A stretch of DNA of 64,000 nucleotides. It comes from Mesorhizobium jarvisii. Lineage in GTDB: Bacteria; Pseudomonadota; Alphaproteobacteria; Rhizobiales; Rhizobiaceae. The DNA lies in the NCBI RefSeq assembly GCF_003601985.1, contig NZ_QZXA01000003.1, positions 434,001 through 498,000 of the forward strand, in the 5' to 3' direction. This document shows, in pieces, positions 1-8,389 of the stretch; the stretch's first letter is position 1, and each line of letters starts with the position of its first letter. Position numbers and translations under genes: made by a program. Under the pieces are notes generated by a model that worked only from the letters and a program-made list of their open reading frames with translations, ran no database searches and had not been told where the DNA came from.

Positions 1-1
1 C

Positions 2-1153
2 CTCGAGGCGCTGCAGACGATACCCGCCGACCAGTGGCGGCTGGCAAGCCAGCTCGGCATGGCGGCGCGGCCGGCCTTCCGGCTGATCGAATGGCCGACG
101 CTGCGCGCCGCTCTGCCGGGTGTCGCCGGGCTGGTCTTCATGCTCTGCATCACCTCCTTCACCATCGTTTTGACGCTTGGCGGCGGACCGGCGGCAACGA
201 CGCTGGAGGTCGGCATCTACCAGGCGCTGCGCTTCGATTTCGATCCGGCGCGGGCGGTCGCCCTGACATTGCTGCAGATTGCCTTGACCTTCATCGTGGT
301 GCTGGCGCTGACGCGGCTTGGCGCCAATGTCGTCGGCGACACCACCCTGCCAGTGGCGCCGCGCCGTTATCTCTCCGTCGACACGACCGAGGCGTCACTC
401 AACGCCGTGTTCATCGTGCTGGCGCTGCTGTTCGTTATCGGACCGATGGCCGCGACCGTCTCGGCAGGCTTGGGCGCCGATCTCGGCCGGCTCGCCGGCG
501 AGGCCGCTGTCCGGCAGGCGACGCTGACCAGTGCGGTGCTCGCTTTCCTGTCGGCGCTGCTTTCAGTGATGCTGTCGTTGGCGCTGACCATGGCGCGACG
601 GGCACTCGCGTTGAGGCGCCGCGCCGGTCGAAGGACACTGCTCGAACACGCCACGGATACCGGCGCCGGTTTTGTGCTGGTCGTGCCGCCGATCGTCATC
701 GGAGCCGGCTGGTTCCTCCTGCTGCGCCATGCCGGCGATGTCTTTGCCATCGCCCCGGTCATGGTCGTCACCGTCAATTCTGTCATGGCGATGCCTTTCG
801 CGCTGCGCGCCGTCCGTCCCGCCTATGACGCGGCGAGCGAGCGCCACGAACGGCTCTGCGCGCAGCTCGGCATTTCCGGCTGGGCCAGGCTGCGGCTGGT
901 CGACTGGCCGTCATTGCGGCGGCCGCTCGCCACCGCCTTCGCCTTCGCCATGGCGCTGTCGCTCGGCGATCTCGGCGTTATCGCGCTGTTCGGCAGTGAT
1001 TCCGTGCAGACCTTGCCTTACCTTCTCCTGGCGCGCATGGGCAGCTACCGCACGCAGGACGCCGCCGGCCTGGCGCTGTTGCTTGGCCTCGTTTGCCTCA
1101 CCTTGGTGCTGGCGGCGGACTGGCTGGGAAGAGACAAGGTCCGCAATGTCTGA
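2..1153 (+). CDS. thiP: Thiamine ABC transporter permease ThiP (5' end outside window)
   Basis: Inner-membrane permease that would pass thiamine or its phosphates from a periplasmic binding protein to the cytoplasm. The frame is open from base 2, so the gene begins before the window; 383 residues remain of a family usually about 530 long. It is a fused two-unit permease: one EAA-type loop lies at the extreme start (AALQ-like, ending [16 protein letters not shown]) and a second at about residues 265-300 ([21 protein letters not shown]), with hydrophobic helices between. The stop overlaps the start of the ATPase gene by 8 bases, as in thiBPQ operons. Assignment rests on the two-domain permease and the ThiQ-like partner; other iron- or putrescine-type permeases are less likely. 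Confidence 0.85.
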   Translation, partial: LEALQTIPADQWRLASQLGMAARPAFRLIEWPTLRAALPGVAGLVFMLCITSFTIVLTLGGGPAATTLEVGIYQALRFDFDPARAVALTLLQIALTFIVVLALTRLGANVVGDTTLPVAPRRYLSVDTTEASLNAVFIVLALLFVIGPMAATVSAGLGADLGRLAGEAAVRQATLTSAVLAFLSALLSVMLSLALTMARRALALRRRAGRRTLLEHATDTGAGFVLVVPPIVIGAGWFLLLRHAGDVFAIAPVMVVTVNSVMAMPFALRAVRPAYDAASERHERLCAQLGISGWARLRLVDWPSLRRPLATAFAFAMALSLGDLGVIALFGSDSVQTLPYLLLARMGSYRTQDAAGLALLLGLVCLTLVLAADWLGRDKVRNV

Positions 1154-1922
1154 CGGAGCGATGAGAGGGAAGGGTGTTCCGGTGCGGCTGGACAAGGTCT
1201 CGTTCAGCTATGGCGAGGCGCCGCTCACCTTCGATGTCGCGTTCGCGGCGGCGGAAATCACCGCCATCATGGGGCCGAGCGGTTCGGGCAAGTCGACGCT
1301 GCTCAATCTGGTCGCCGGCTTCGAGACGCCGCAGTCGGGCCGCGTGCTGATCGGCGGGGCCGATGTCGGCGCAGCGCCGCCAGCCGCACGGCCGGTGTCG
1401 ATGGTGTTTCAGGAAAACAACCTTTTTGCGCATCTCTCCGTCGAGCAGAATGTCGGGCTCGGCCGCTCGCCATCGCTGCGGCTGACCGAAGCCGATCGAA
1501 CCGCCATTGCCGAAGCGTTGGAACGCACAGGCCTTGGCGGCAAGGACAAGCGGCTGCCGCGCGAACTCTCCGGCGGCGAGCGCCAGCGTGTCGCCCTGGC
1601 GCGCGTGCTGGTGCGCGATCGCCCGGTGCTTCTGCTCGACGAACCCTTCGCTTCGCTCGGGCCTGCCTTACGCGACGATATGCTCGACCTGGTTGCCGGC
1701 GTGCATGCGGAGCGCGGCATGACGGTGCTGTTCGTCACGCACCAGCCACAGGACGCCCGCCGCATTGGCCGCAATGTGGTGTTTCTGGACAATGGCGCCG
1801 TCGCGGCCACCGGCAGCGCGGACGATTTCTTTGTTGGGGCTGGTCCGGAGGCGTTCCGGCGCTATGTCGGTGCAGGTGCCGGCAATGCCGTATCACGAGA
1901 TATTGCCCGGAAGCGGACATAA
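1146..1922 (+). CDS. thiQ: Thiamine ABC transporter ATP-binding protein ThiQ
   Basis: Cytoplasmic ATPase energising the thiamine importer. The 258-residue protein has Walker A GPSGSGKS at 43-50, a Q-loop at FQENN, the signature LSGGERQR and Walker B LLLDEP followed by FASLGPALR. Length and the short ThiQ-like C-terminus without a TOBE domain fit ThiQ. The ATG at 1146 lies inside the end of thiP, 8 bases overlapping, which suggests translational coupling. The last twenty residues are not typical of the family and may be variable. Confidence 0.85.
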   Translation: MSDGAMRGKGVPVRLDKVSFSYGEAPLTFDVAFAAAEITAIMGPSGSGKSTLLNLVAGFETPQSGRVLIGGADVGAAPPAARPVSMVFQENNLFAHLSVEQNVGLGRSPSLRLTEADRTAIAEALERTGLGGKDKRLPRELSGGERQRVALARVLVRDRPVLLLDEPFASLGPALRDDMLDLVAGVHAERGMTVLFVTHQPQDARRIGRNVVFLDNGAVAATGSADDFFVGAGPEAFRRYVGAGAGNAVSRDIARKRT

Positions 1923-2024
1923 TTTACGGTCAAACCGGCATCAGGCAACGGGGCGCTTGCTTGCCATGGCAGAAGTAGTGTGGCTAGGTCCGCCCTATTG
2001 GTTTGGCACAAGCCGTGATTTGCC

Positions 2025-2070
2025 TACGGTACTCGTCACACGCCCCTAGGGACGTGTGACGAGTACCGTA
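2025..2070. repeat. 46-bp near-perfect palindrome
   Basis: Two perfectly complementary 18-base arms (2025-2042 TACGGTACTCGTCACACG, and its reverse complement at 2053-2070) surround a 10-base centre that itself holds CCCTAGGG. Apart from one C/A mismatch the whole 46 bases are self-complementary. It lies 102 bases after thiQ and 110 bases before the metalloprotease. No T-run follows on either strand, so it is not a standard terminator. It could still act as an RNA hairpin end for thiPQ, or be a protein-binding site or a small mobile repeat. Confidence 0.75.
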
Positions 2071-2180
2071 GAAATTCGTTTTTGCGCATGACAGGTTCCG
2101 GAGATCGCCCCCGATTTTCGTGGTCATGCGCCGGGACCTGAAAGGAAGCCGCTCTGGCGATCGGCGTCGACAAGCTACGA

Positions 2181-3650
2181 ATGAACCCGCTAGCGCGCTT
2201 TCTGGCGCTGGCCGGCTTTGCCGTGGCGCTCGCAAGCTGCCAGATGTTCACGCCTCCGGAAGTCCAGGAATCCGGCTTCCAACCGTCCGACAAGCCGATC
2301 ACGGTCGACAATGTCAGTGCCAACAACAAGCTCGCCGAACTGGCCAAGGCGCAGCATCCGCGCATCCTGGCGACCTATGGCGGCGAATATTCCGATCCCA
2401 AGCTTGAGCGCATGGTCGCCAAGGTCGTCGGCAATCTGACCGTTGTGTCGGCGAACCCGACCCAGACTTACCGCATCACCATCCTCAATTCGCCCAACGT
2501 CAACGCCTTCGCACTGCCGGGCGGCTATCTCTACATCACGCGCGGTCTGCTGGCGCTGGCGAATGATTCGTCCGAGCTCGCCGCCGTCATCGCGCATGAG
2601 ATGGGCCACGTCACCGCCAATCACGGCCTGCAGCGCCAGCAGCTGGAGGCCGAGGAAGGCCTGGCGACCAAAGTGGTTTCCGACGTGCTCGGCGACAGCC
2701 CGACCGCCAAGGCGGCTTTGATCCGCGGCAAGCTCCGGCTGGCACAGTTCTCGCGCAACCAGGAGCTGGAGGCCGACGCCATCGGCATCAAGTCGATCGG
2801 CGAAGCCGGCTACGACCCTTATGCCGCCGGCCGCTTCCTGCAGTCGATGTCGGCCTATACCGATTTCCGCTCGATCAGCGGCGCCACCGACGCCAGCCTC
2901 GACTTTCTGGCGACGCACCCCAACACGCCGCAGCGCATCGACCTGGCGCAGCGCCATGCCCGCCAGTTCGGCGCGCCCGGTGTCGGCACGCGCGACCGCG
3001 ATTCCTTCCTCGCCGGCATAGACGGCCTGCTCTATGGCGATACGCCGGAGGAAGGCTATGTGCGTGGCGAGACCTTCCTTCATCCGGGCCTCGGCGTGTC
3101 CTTCACGGTGCCGGACGGTTTCATCATCGACAATTCGGCGGCGGCGGTGACGGCGACCGGGCCTGGCGACATAGCGATCCGCTTCGACGGCGTTTCGATC
3201 GACAAGAACCGCGCCTTGACCGACTACATCAGAAGCGGCTGGGTGGCCGGTCTGGACGACAGCAGCGTCAAGCAGGAAACCATCAACGGCAACGAGGCCG
3301 CGACGGCGCATGCCAGTGCCGAAGGCTGGCAGTTCGACATCGCGGTGATCCGTGCCGGCGGCCAGGTCTACCGGCTGCTCACCGCGGCACCCTCGGCCAG
3401 CACCTCGCTGGAGACGGTGGCACGCTCTGTCAGCGGGTCGTTCCGTATCCTGAGTGCCGCTGAAAAGGCGGCCTTGAAGCCCCTGCATATCCGCGTGCTT
3501 ACCGTGCAGCCGGGCCAGACCATGGGCTCGCTCGCCGCGCAGATGGTCGGCGTCGACCGCAAGCTCGATCTGTTCCGGGTGCTCAACGCGCTGTCGCCGG
3601 GCGCCGCGGTTTCGTCCGGCGACAAGGTCAAGATCGTCACCGACAAATAA
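2181..3650 (+). CDS. M48-family metalloprotease lipoprotein (BepA/YfgC-like)
   Basis: Predicted envelope zinc metalloprotease of the type involved in outer-membrane protein quality control. Residues 1-19 form a lipoprotein signal with lipobox LASC and Cys20. The zinc site HEMGH is at 139-143, with the third ligand Glu197 in the motif NQELEADAIG, all as in peptidase family M48. The C-terminal part (about 340-489) lacks the TPR repeats of E. coli BepA. Its end, with VQPGQTMGSLA and SSGDKVKIV, resembles the secretion or LysM-like tail seen in alphaproteobacterial members. Length 489 fits that subgroup. Substrate unknown. Confidence 0.85.
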   Translation: MNPLARFLALAGFAVALASCQMFTPPEVQESGFQPSDKPITVDNVSANNKLAELAKAQHPRILATYGGEYSDPKLERMVAKVVGNLTVVSANPTQTYRITILNSPNVNAFALPGGYLYITRGLLALANDSSELAAVIAHEMGHVTANHGLQRQQLEAEEGLATKVVSDVLGDSPTAKAALIRGKLRLAQFSRNQELEADAIGIKSIGEAGYDPYAAGRFLQSMSAYTDFRSISGATDASLDFLATHPNTPQRIDLAQRHARQFGAPGVGTRDRDSFLAGIDGLLYGDTPEEGYVRGETFLHPGLGVSFTVPDGFIIDNSAAAVTATGPGDIAIRFDGVSIDKNRALTDYIRSGWVAGLDDSSVKQETINGNEAATAHASAEGWQFDIAVIRAGGQVYRLLTAAPSASTSLETVARSVSGSFRILSAAEKAALKPLHIRVLTVQPGQTMGSLAAQMVGVDRKLDLFRVLNALSPGAAVSSGDKVKIVTDK

Positions 3651-3661
3651 GAGTACGCAGC

Positions 3662-3778
3662 AAACTCACTTCGCTGGACGCTTGCCGCGGCTTTCTGTGC
3701 TTCCGGTTCTCATGGACTTAGAGACCACTCCGCTCCGGTTCTCGAAAACCAAGCCATTCGACTCAGCGGAGCGAGTTT
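3662..3778. repeat. Palindromic intergenic repeat, copy A
   Basis: The ends are inverted repeats: AAACTCACTTCGCTG at 3662-3676 and CAGCGGAGCGAGTTT at 3764-3778, 13 of 15 positions pairing. The core (3700-3763) contains GCTTCCGGT, CTCCGCTCCGG and TTCGACTC in the same order and spacing as the core of the element at 61009-61152, although the outer arms differ. It sits between the convergent 3' ends of the metalloprotease gene and rpoH. Short palindromic repeats of this kind are common between genes in rhizobia. It may also help terminate both transcripts. Confidence 0.65.
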
Positions 3779-3809
3779 TGACCGCACTCTTGTGCCGTGC
3801 CGTTGAAAG

Positions 3810-4673
3810 TCAGGCGGCCGTCGCCAGAAATTCCGGGTTCTGCTTCACCAGCGCCACTTTGAGCTTTTCCATGGCGCGGGCCTCGATCTGGCGGACACGT
3901 TCCTTGGATATACCGAGCGTCTCGCCGAGCGCCTCGAGCGTGGCGCCCTCGTCGTTCAGCCGGCGTTCCTCGATGATCCTGAGTTCACGCGCGTTCAGCG
4001 CATGGAGCGCCTCCCGCAGCCAAAGCGAACGGCGCGCGATATCGATCTTGTCGCCGACGATCTCGTCGGGCAGGGGATCGTCGGAAACCAGGAAGTCCAT
4101 CCGCTCGGTCGCGCCCGCATCGTCGGCAAGCGGCATGTTGAGCGAGGAGTCGGGCGCCGAAAGCCGTGAATCCATCATCGCCACGTCAGCCTCGGAGACG
4201 CCAAGCGCCACCGACACTTCGCGGTAGAGGGTCGTGTTGGAAAGCGGCTCGGCGCCGTTCGCCAGCCGGGCGCGCAGGCGGCGCAGGTTGAAGAACAGGG
4301 CTTTCTGCGCGGAACTGGTTCCGCCGCGCACGATTGACCAGTTGCGCAGGATGTAATCCTGCATCGAGGCGCGGATCCACCACGTCGCATAGGTCGAAAA
4401 CCGCACTTCGCGTTCGGGCTCGAAGCGGGCGGCGGCCTCGAGCAGGCCGACATGACCTTCCTGGATCAGGTCGCCGAGCGGCAGGCCGTAATGGCGGAAT
4501 TTCGAGGCCATGGAAATGACCAGCCGCATATGGGCAACAGTGATGCTGTGCAATGCGTTCTGGTCGTTGTCTTGCTTCCAGAGCAAGGCCAGCCGATGTT
4601 CTTCGTCGCGTTCGAGATAGGGAGCCTTCATTGCCGCGCGGACCATGATCCGTCCTGCCGTGTCTTCCATCAT
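3810..4673 (-). CDS. rpoH: RNA polymerase sigma-32 family factor RpoH
   Basis: Heat-shock/stress sigma factor that directs RNA polymerase to chaperone and protease promoters. The 287-residue protein has region 2 (HMRLVISMASKFRHYG, LIQEGHVGLLEAAARFEP, FSTYATWWIRASMQDYI) and a region-4 helix-turn-helix near the C-terminus (LEALGETLGISKERVRQIEARAMEKL). The SD GGGAG precedes the first ATG by about 6 bases. Rhizobia often carry two rpoH genes. The EcfG-like promoter found upstream (4763-4789) suggests this is the rpoH2-type copy, which in Sinorhizobium is known to be controlled by RpoE2. The copy number in this genome cannot be judged from the window. Confidence 0.95.
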   Translation of the reverse strand: MMEDTAGRIMVRAAMKAPYLERDEEHRLALLWKQDNDQNALHSITVAHMRLVISMASKFRHYGLPLGDLIQEGHVGLLEAAARFEPEREVRFSTYATWWIRASMQDYILRNWSIVRGGTSSAQKALFFNLRRLRARLANGAEPLSNTTLYREVSVALGVSEADVAMMDSRLSAPDSSLNMPLADDAGATERMDFLVSDDPLPDEIVGDKIDIARRSLWLREALHALNARELRIIEERRLNDEGATLEALGETLGISKERVRQIEARAMEKLKVALVKQNPEFLATAA

Positions 4674-4998
4674 GGGGCGCTCCCTGGCTCCGGCGATCTA
4701 ACCGACGTTACGAACTTGGCAGGGCACCGGTTGAAATCGCGGCGTCGCGCCCTAGAACAGCCAAAACTGCCATGCGCGAGAAAGGTTCCGCTGGCGCGGG
4801 CGGGCGAGAGTACTGTCCGGGCGATTTCGACGCGGTTGCCGGGGGCGGCCAGACGATGCAAGAGATCATATTTAGAGAATTTGGTTTCAGGAATTCTTTG
4901 TTTTTGAAATCTGGTTCCTTATTCTTTCGGCTGGCATCTGTCATTTTCCAGCCCTCACAGCAGGCCAGACATCAGACCAAGGACGGGATCACAAAAAT
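4674..4998. other. Divergent promoter region rpoH / amino-acid ABC operon
   Basis: This 325-base gap carries promoters for both neighbours. Its left part is GC-rich and holds the EcfG-like site for rpoH. The right part (4860-4960) is markedly AT-rich for this genome and probably contains the promoter of the binding-protein gene, but I cannot fix one -35/-10 pair. No small gene is convincing in it. Confidence 0.5.
4763..4789 (-). promoter_or_regulatory. Candidate EcfG/RpoE2-type promoter of rpoH
   Basis: On the minus strand GGAAC (4789-4785) is followed after 16 bases by AGTT (4768-4765). The general-stress sigma EcfG/RpoE2 of alphaproteobacteria uses GGAAC-N16/17-cGTT, so only the weakly conserved first base of the -10 box differs. 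Transcription would start near 4757, leaving an rpoH leader of about 85 bases. The link from RpoE2 to rpoH2 is established in Sinorhizobium; its presence here is inference from the match. Confidence 0.5.
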
Positions 4999-5772
4999 AT
5001 GAAATGGCTCAAGTCGCTTATCGTCGCCGGAACGCTGCAGGCCCTGGCGGTCACATCAGGCCATGCCGGCGCCAATCTCGATCAGATCAAACAGGCCGGC
5101 ATCATCAAGGTCGGCACGGAAGGCACTTACGCGCCCTTCACCTACCATGACGCGTCCGGCGCGCTGGTCGGCTTCGACGTCGAGATCGCCAAGGCGATCG
5201 CCGACAAGCTCGGTGTCAAGGTCGAGTTCCTGGAAGGGAAGTGGGACGGGCTGATCGCCGGCCTCGACGTCAAGCGCTACGACGCCGTCATCAACGAGGT
5301 CGGCATCACCGACGCGCGCAAGGCCAAGTACGATTTCTCCGATCCCTATATCGCCTCCAAGGCGGTGCTGATCGTTCGCGGCGACAACACCGACATCAAG
5401 GCTTTCGCCGATCTCAAGGGCAAGAAGTCGGCGCAGTCGCTGACCTCGAACTTCGGCAAGCTGGCCGAGGCGAACGGCGCCGAACTGGTCGGCACCGACG
5501 GCTTCGACCAGTCGATCCAGCTGCTTTTGACCGGCCGCGCCGACGCCACCATCAATGACAGCCTGTCGTTCCTCGACTTCAAGAAGCACAAGCCCGACGC
5601 CAATGTGAAGATCGCCGCGCAAGAGGAAAACGCCGACTATTCCGGCGTCATCGTGCGCAAGGGCGATCCGGAACTGGTTGCCGCCATCAACAAGGCGCTG
5701 GCCGATATCAAGGCCGACGGCACCTACAAGAAGATCGCCGACACCTATTTCGGCCAGGACGTTTCGAAGTAA
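4999..5772 (+). CDS. Polar amino-acid ABC transporter substrate-binding protein (possibly cystine)
   Basis: Periplasmic binding protein of family 3. Residues 1-23 form a Sec signal ending SGHA. The mature part starts NLDQIKQAGIIKVGTEGTYAPF and contains the family signature GFDVEIAKAIADKLGVKVEF, then SDPYIASKAVLIV and the C-terminal ADIKADGTYKKIADTYFG. The wording resembles FliY/TcyJ-type cystine-binding proteins, which is the basis for the tentative substrate. It heads an operon with a permease and ATPase. A strong hairpin after it (5811-5844) would let it be made in excess over the membrane parts, as is usual for binding proteins. Confidence 0.85.
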   Translation: MKWLKSLIVAGTLQALAVTSGHAGANLDQIKQAGIIKVGTEGTYAPFTYHDASGALVGFDVEIAKAIADKLGVKVEFLEGKWDGLIAGLDVKRYDAVINEVGITDARKAKYDFSDPYIASKAVLIVRGDNTDIKAFADLKGKKSAQSLTSNFGKLAEANGAELVGTDGFDQSIQLLLTGRADATINDSLSFLDFKKHKPDANVKIAAQEENADYSGVIVRKGDPELVAAINKALADIKADGTYKKIADTYFGQDVSK

Positions 5773-5810
5773 CTTTGAGTGGGGCCGTTCGTCGCCCCTG
5801 CAACGCATCC

Positions 5811-5844
5811 AGCGGCGGGCCGTCTTTGACGGCTCGCCGCTTTT
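5811..5844 (+). terminator. Intercistronic hairpin with T-tail inside ABC operon
   Basis: A 14-base left arm (5811-5824) pairs with 5828-5841 apart from one G-U wobble, across a three-base TTT loop, and runs into TTTTGTC. It has the form of an intrinsic terminator but lies between the binding-protein gene and its permease, 69 bases before the permease start. Partial termination or 3'-end protection of the upstream message would give more binding protein than permease. Confidence 0.65.
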
Positions 5845-5909
5845 GTCGTGATATGGCCGGCGCATTCGCGCCTCGATGAAGCCATCTCGACCATTCTGGA
5901 GGGTCTTTC

Positions 5910-6590
5910 GTGCCGCACTGGCTGCAACTGATGCTGGAGTCGCTGCCTTCGCTGCTCTGGGCCGCCTTGATCTTCACTGTACCGCTGACGCTGTTGTCCT
6001 TCGTGCTGGGCCTGACGGTTGGCCTCGGGGCAGCACTCGGCCGGCTGTTCGGGCCGAAGCCGCTGGTCATGCTCGTGCGCTTCTATGTCTGGATCTTCCG
6101 CGGCACGCCACTGCTGGTGCAGCTGTTCCTGATCTTCTACGGCCTGCCGTCGGTCGGCATCCTGCTCGATGCTTTTACCGCAGCGCTGATCGGCTTCACG
6201 CTCAACATCGGCGCCTACACGTCGGAGATCATCCGCGCGGCCATCGGCTCGGTGCCGAAGGGCCAGTGGGAAGCCGCCTATTCGATCGGCATGACCTGGA
6301 GTCAGGCGATGCGGCGCACCATCCTGCCGCAGGCCGGCCGGGTCGCGGTGCCGCCGCTCTCCAACACCTTCATCTCGCTGGTCAAGGACACCTCGCTGGC
6401 CGCCGCCATCACCGTGCCCGAGATGTTCCAGGCGGCGCAGCGCATCGTCGCCACCACCTATGAGCCGCTGATCCTCTATGTCGAGGCAGCGATCCTCTAT
6501 CTGGCGATGAGTTCGGTGCTGTCGGCCCTTCAGACGCGGCTGGAGGAGCGGCTCAACCGCTATGGCGGCTTCCTGGAGGCACGCTCATGA
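5910..6590 (+). CDS. Polar amino-acid ABC transporter permease
   Basis: Inner-membrane channel subunit of the His/Glu/cystine family. The 226 residues have about five hydrophobic helices, the family sequence FRGTPLLVQLFLIFYGLP near 65-85 and the EAA loop QWEAAYSIGMTWSQAMRRTILPQ near 115-140 that docks on the ATPase. It starts with GTG; TGGAGGG at 5897-5903 is a good ribosome binding site at the right distance, and no in-frame ATG fits better. The stop overlaps the ATPase start in an ATGA. Confidence 0.9.
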   Translation: MPHWLQLMLESLPSLLWAALIFTVPLTLLSFVLGLTVGLGAALGRLFGPKPLVMLVRFYVWIFRGTPLLVQLFLIFYGLPSVGILLDAFTAALIGFTLNIGAYTSEIIRAAIGSVPKGQWEAAYSIGMTWSQAMRRTILPQAGRVAVPPLSNTFISLVKDTSLAAAITVPEMFQAAQRIVATTYEPLILYVEAAILYLAMSSVLSALQTRLEERLNRYGGFLEARS

Positions 6591-7360
6591 TCGGCCTCAC
6601 CAACATCGAAAAGCGCTTCGGCGACAATCTTGTGCTCAAGGGCGTGACGGTCGCGATCGCCGAAGGCAGCGTCACGGCACTTGTCGGCCCCTCGGGCGGG
6701 GGGAAAAGCACGCTGTTGCGCTGCATCAACCTCCTGGAAATCCCGACTTCGGGCACGGTGCGCATCGGCGACGAGACGCTCGAGTTTCGCCCGGGCATCA
6801 AGGTGCCGGCCGCCGATATCAGGCGGCTGCGCCTGCAGACCGGCATGGTGTTCCAGAATTTCCAGCTGTTCCCGCACCGCACCGCCATCGAGAACGTCAT
6901 GGAAGGGCTGGTGACGGTGCTGAAATGGTCGCCTGAGAAGGCGCGCGAGCGGGCGCTCGCCTTGCTGGAAAAGGTCGGGATGGCGCACAAGGCGGATGCC
7001 TGGCCGGCGACGCTGTCAGGCGGCCAGCAGCAGCGCGTGGCGATCGCCCGCGCCTTGGCGCCGTCGCCGAAGGTGCTGCTATGCGACGAACCGACTTCGG
7101 CGCTCGATCCGGAACTGGCGCAAGAAGTGGTCGACGTGCTCGGCAAGCTCGCCAGCGAAGGCACGACCATGGTGATGGCGACGCATGATTTGCGGCTTGC
7201 CTCCAAGATCGCCCAGGAGGCGGTGTTCCTAGATGCCGGCGTCATCGTCGAGCAGGGTCCGTCGGCGACCTTGTTCGGCAATCCGGAGCGCGAACGGACC
7301 AAGCGCTTCATCGCGACGCTGAAGCAGGAGGCGGAGAAGGAAGGCGGAGGTCAAGCATAG
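6587..7360 (+). CDS. Polar amino-acid ABC transporter ATP-binding protein
   Basis: Cytoplasmic ATPase of the transporter. It has Walker A GPSGGGKST, Q-loop MVFQNFQLFPH, signature LSGGQQQRVAIARAL, Walker B LLCDEPTSALDPE and the H-loop ATHDL, all typical of the PAAT/GlnQ group. Length 257. The ATG overlaps the permease stop by four bases, so the two are likely translationally coupled. A bidirectional terminator follows 28 bases after the stop. Confidence 0.92.
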   Translation: MIGLTNIEKRFGDNLVLKGVTVAIAEGSVTALVGPSGGGKSTLLRCINLLEIPTSGTVRIGDETLEFRPGIKVPAADIRRLRLQTGMVFQNFQLFPHRTAIENVMEGLVTVLKWSPEKARERALALLEKVGMAHKADAWPATLSGGQQQRVAIARALAPSPKVLLCDEPTSALDPELAQEVVDVLGKLASEGTTMVMATHDLRLASKIAQEAVFLDAGVIVEQGPSATLFGNPERERTKRFIATLKQEAEKEGGGQA

Positions 7361-7388
7361 GCCCAGCCATTGCCTTGTCCGAGAACCA

Positions 7389-7415
7389 AAAAACCCGGCG
7401 CGAGGCCGGGTTTTT
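7389..7415. terminator. Bidirectional intrinsic terminator
   Basis: AAAAACCCGGC (7389-7399) pairs perfectly with GCCGGGTTTTT (7405-7415) across a five-base loop. Read in either direction the GC stem ends in five T residues, so it can stop both the ABC operon from the left and carD from the right. Confidence 0.9.
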
Positions 7416-7438
7416 CGTGAACTTAAAGGCTCAAGAGC

Positions 7439-8020
7439 TCAGGCAGCTTCTTCCTGCTCGGCTTCCTCATTGTCGGCCTTGGCGCCGCGCTTAGGGCCCT
7501 TGTTGAGGTTGACCTCGATCAGGCGCACGGCTTCGGTTTCCGACATGCGGTTGACGGCCGCGATCTCGCGGGCCATGCGGTCGAGTGCCGCTTCATAGAG
7601 CTGGCGCTCGGAATAGGACTGCTCCGGCTGGTTGTCGGCGCGGTAGAGGTCGCGCACGACTTCCGAGATCGAGATCAGGTCGCCGGAATTGATCTTGGCA
7701 TCATATTCCTGGGCGCGGCGCGACCACATGGTGCGCTTGACGCGGGCGCGGCCCTGCACGACCTTCAACGCGCGCTCGACATAATCCTCTTCCGACAGCT
7801 TGCGCATGCCAATGGAGGTCGCCTTGGCGACCGGCACCTTCAGGCGCATCTTGTCCTTCTGGAAGTCGATGACGAACAGTTCCAGCTTATGGCCGGCCAC
7901 TTCCTGCTCGTCGATCGACACGATCTGGCCAACGCCATGCGCCGGGTAGACGATATACTCGCCGGTCTTGAAACCGTGACGCGCACCAGTGGACTTCTTC
8001 TGCGGGGTGATCGTTGCCAT
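7439..8020 (-). CDS. carD: CarD-family transcriptional regulator
   Basis: RNA-polymerase-binding regulator; CarD proteins bind the beta subunit and steady the open complex at rRNA and stress promoters. The N-terminal Tudor-like interaction domain (about 15-75: FKTGEYIVYPAHGVGQIVSI, FVIDFQKDKMRLKVPV) is followed by a helical DNA-binding region (about 80-170: KVVQGRARVKRTMWSRRAQEYDAKINSG, YRADNQPEQSYSERQLYEAA). A charged low-complexity tail ends EEAEQEEAA. Length 193 is slightly longer than mycobacterial CarD (about 162), as usual for rhizobia. It is monocistronic, with a terminator behind. Confidence 0.93.
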   Translation of the reverse strand: MATITPQKKSTGARHGFKTGEYIVYPAHGVGQIVSIDEQEVAGHKLELFVIDFQKDKMRLKVPVAKATSIGMRKLSEEDYVERALKVVQGRARVKRTMWSRRAQEYDAKINSGDLISISEVVRDLYRADNQPEQSYSERQLYEAALDRMAREIAAVNRMSETEAVRLIEVNLNKGPKRGAKADNEEAEQEEAA

Positions 8021-8389
8021 TACGCCCTGAACTCCTTGTTATGGGCCGGCGGCGGTGCCGGCTGAACTCGTGCGACCGGGGAAACCGATCGTTAGCCGCA
8101 CAACAGATGAACCCACCGGAAAGGTCGGGACCGGCAAACCGCACGAACTGCGACCGCCTGACCCAGATCGCTCTGGTCCGGAATGGGATTTTCACCTTTC
8201 AGTGATTTGGGGCGTCTGCGCCATAAATCGACGTTGTGTCACCGGCATGTTTCGCTGATGTAGCACAAAAAGTCGGAAGAATCAAGGTTTTGCTGCGTAA
8301 GCGAAGGCCACAACCAATCGCCGCCTGTCAAGGCGGTTAATCCGATGTGCCTGTTACGCTGCGTCATACAAGCCTTTACGGCTGTATTG
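8021..8389. other. Gap between carD and fdxA
   Basis: The 369 bases hold the carD upstream region and the fdxA 3' end. I see one promoter candidate (8257-8285, minus) and a short hairpin CCGCC-N6-GGCGG near 8322-8337 that may be part of the fdxA end. No convincing small gene or structured RNA was recognised. Confidence 0.4.
8257..8285 (-). promoter_or_regulatory. Candidate sigma-70-type promoter of carD
   Basis: On the minus strand TTGATT (8285-8280) and TACATC (8262-8257) are 17 bases apart, matching the housekeeping TTGACA-N17-TATAAT pattern at 8 of 12 positions. This would give a leader of roughly 230 bases before carD. It is a weak call because such matches occur by chance. Confidence 0.3.

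Noticed and set aside
2190-3488. Long open frame on the minus strand under the M48 protease gene
   Set aside because: Mirror frame of a GC-rich gene; no ribosome site and no recognisable domains.
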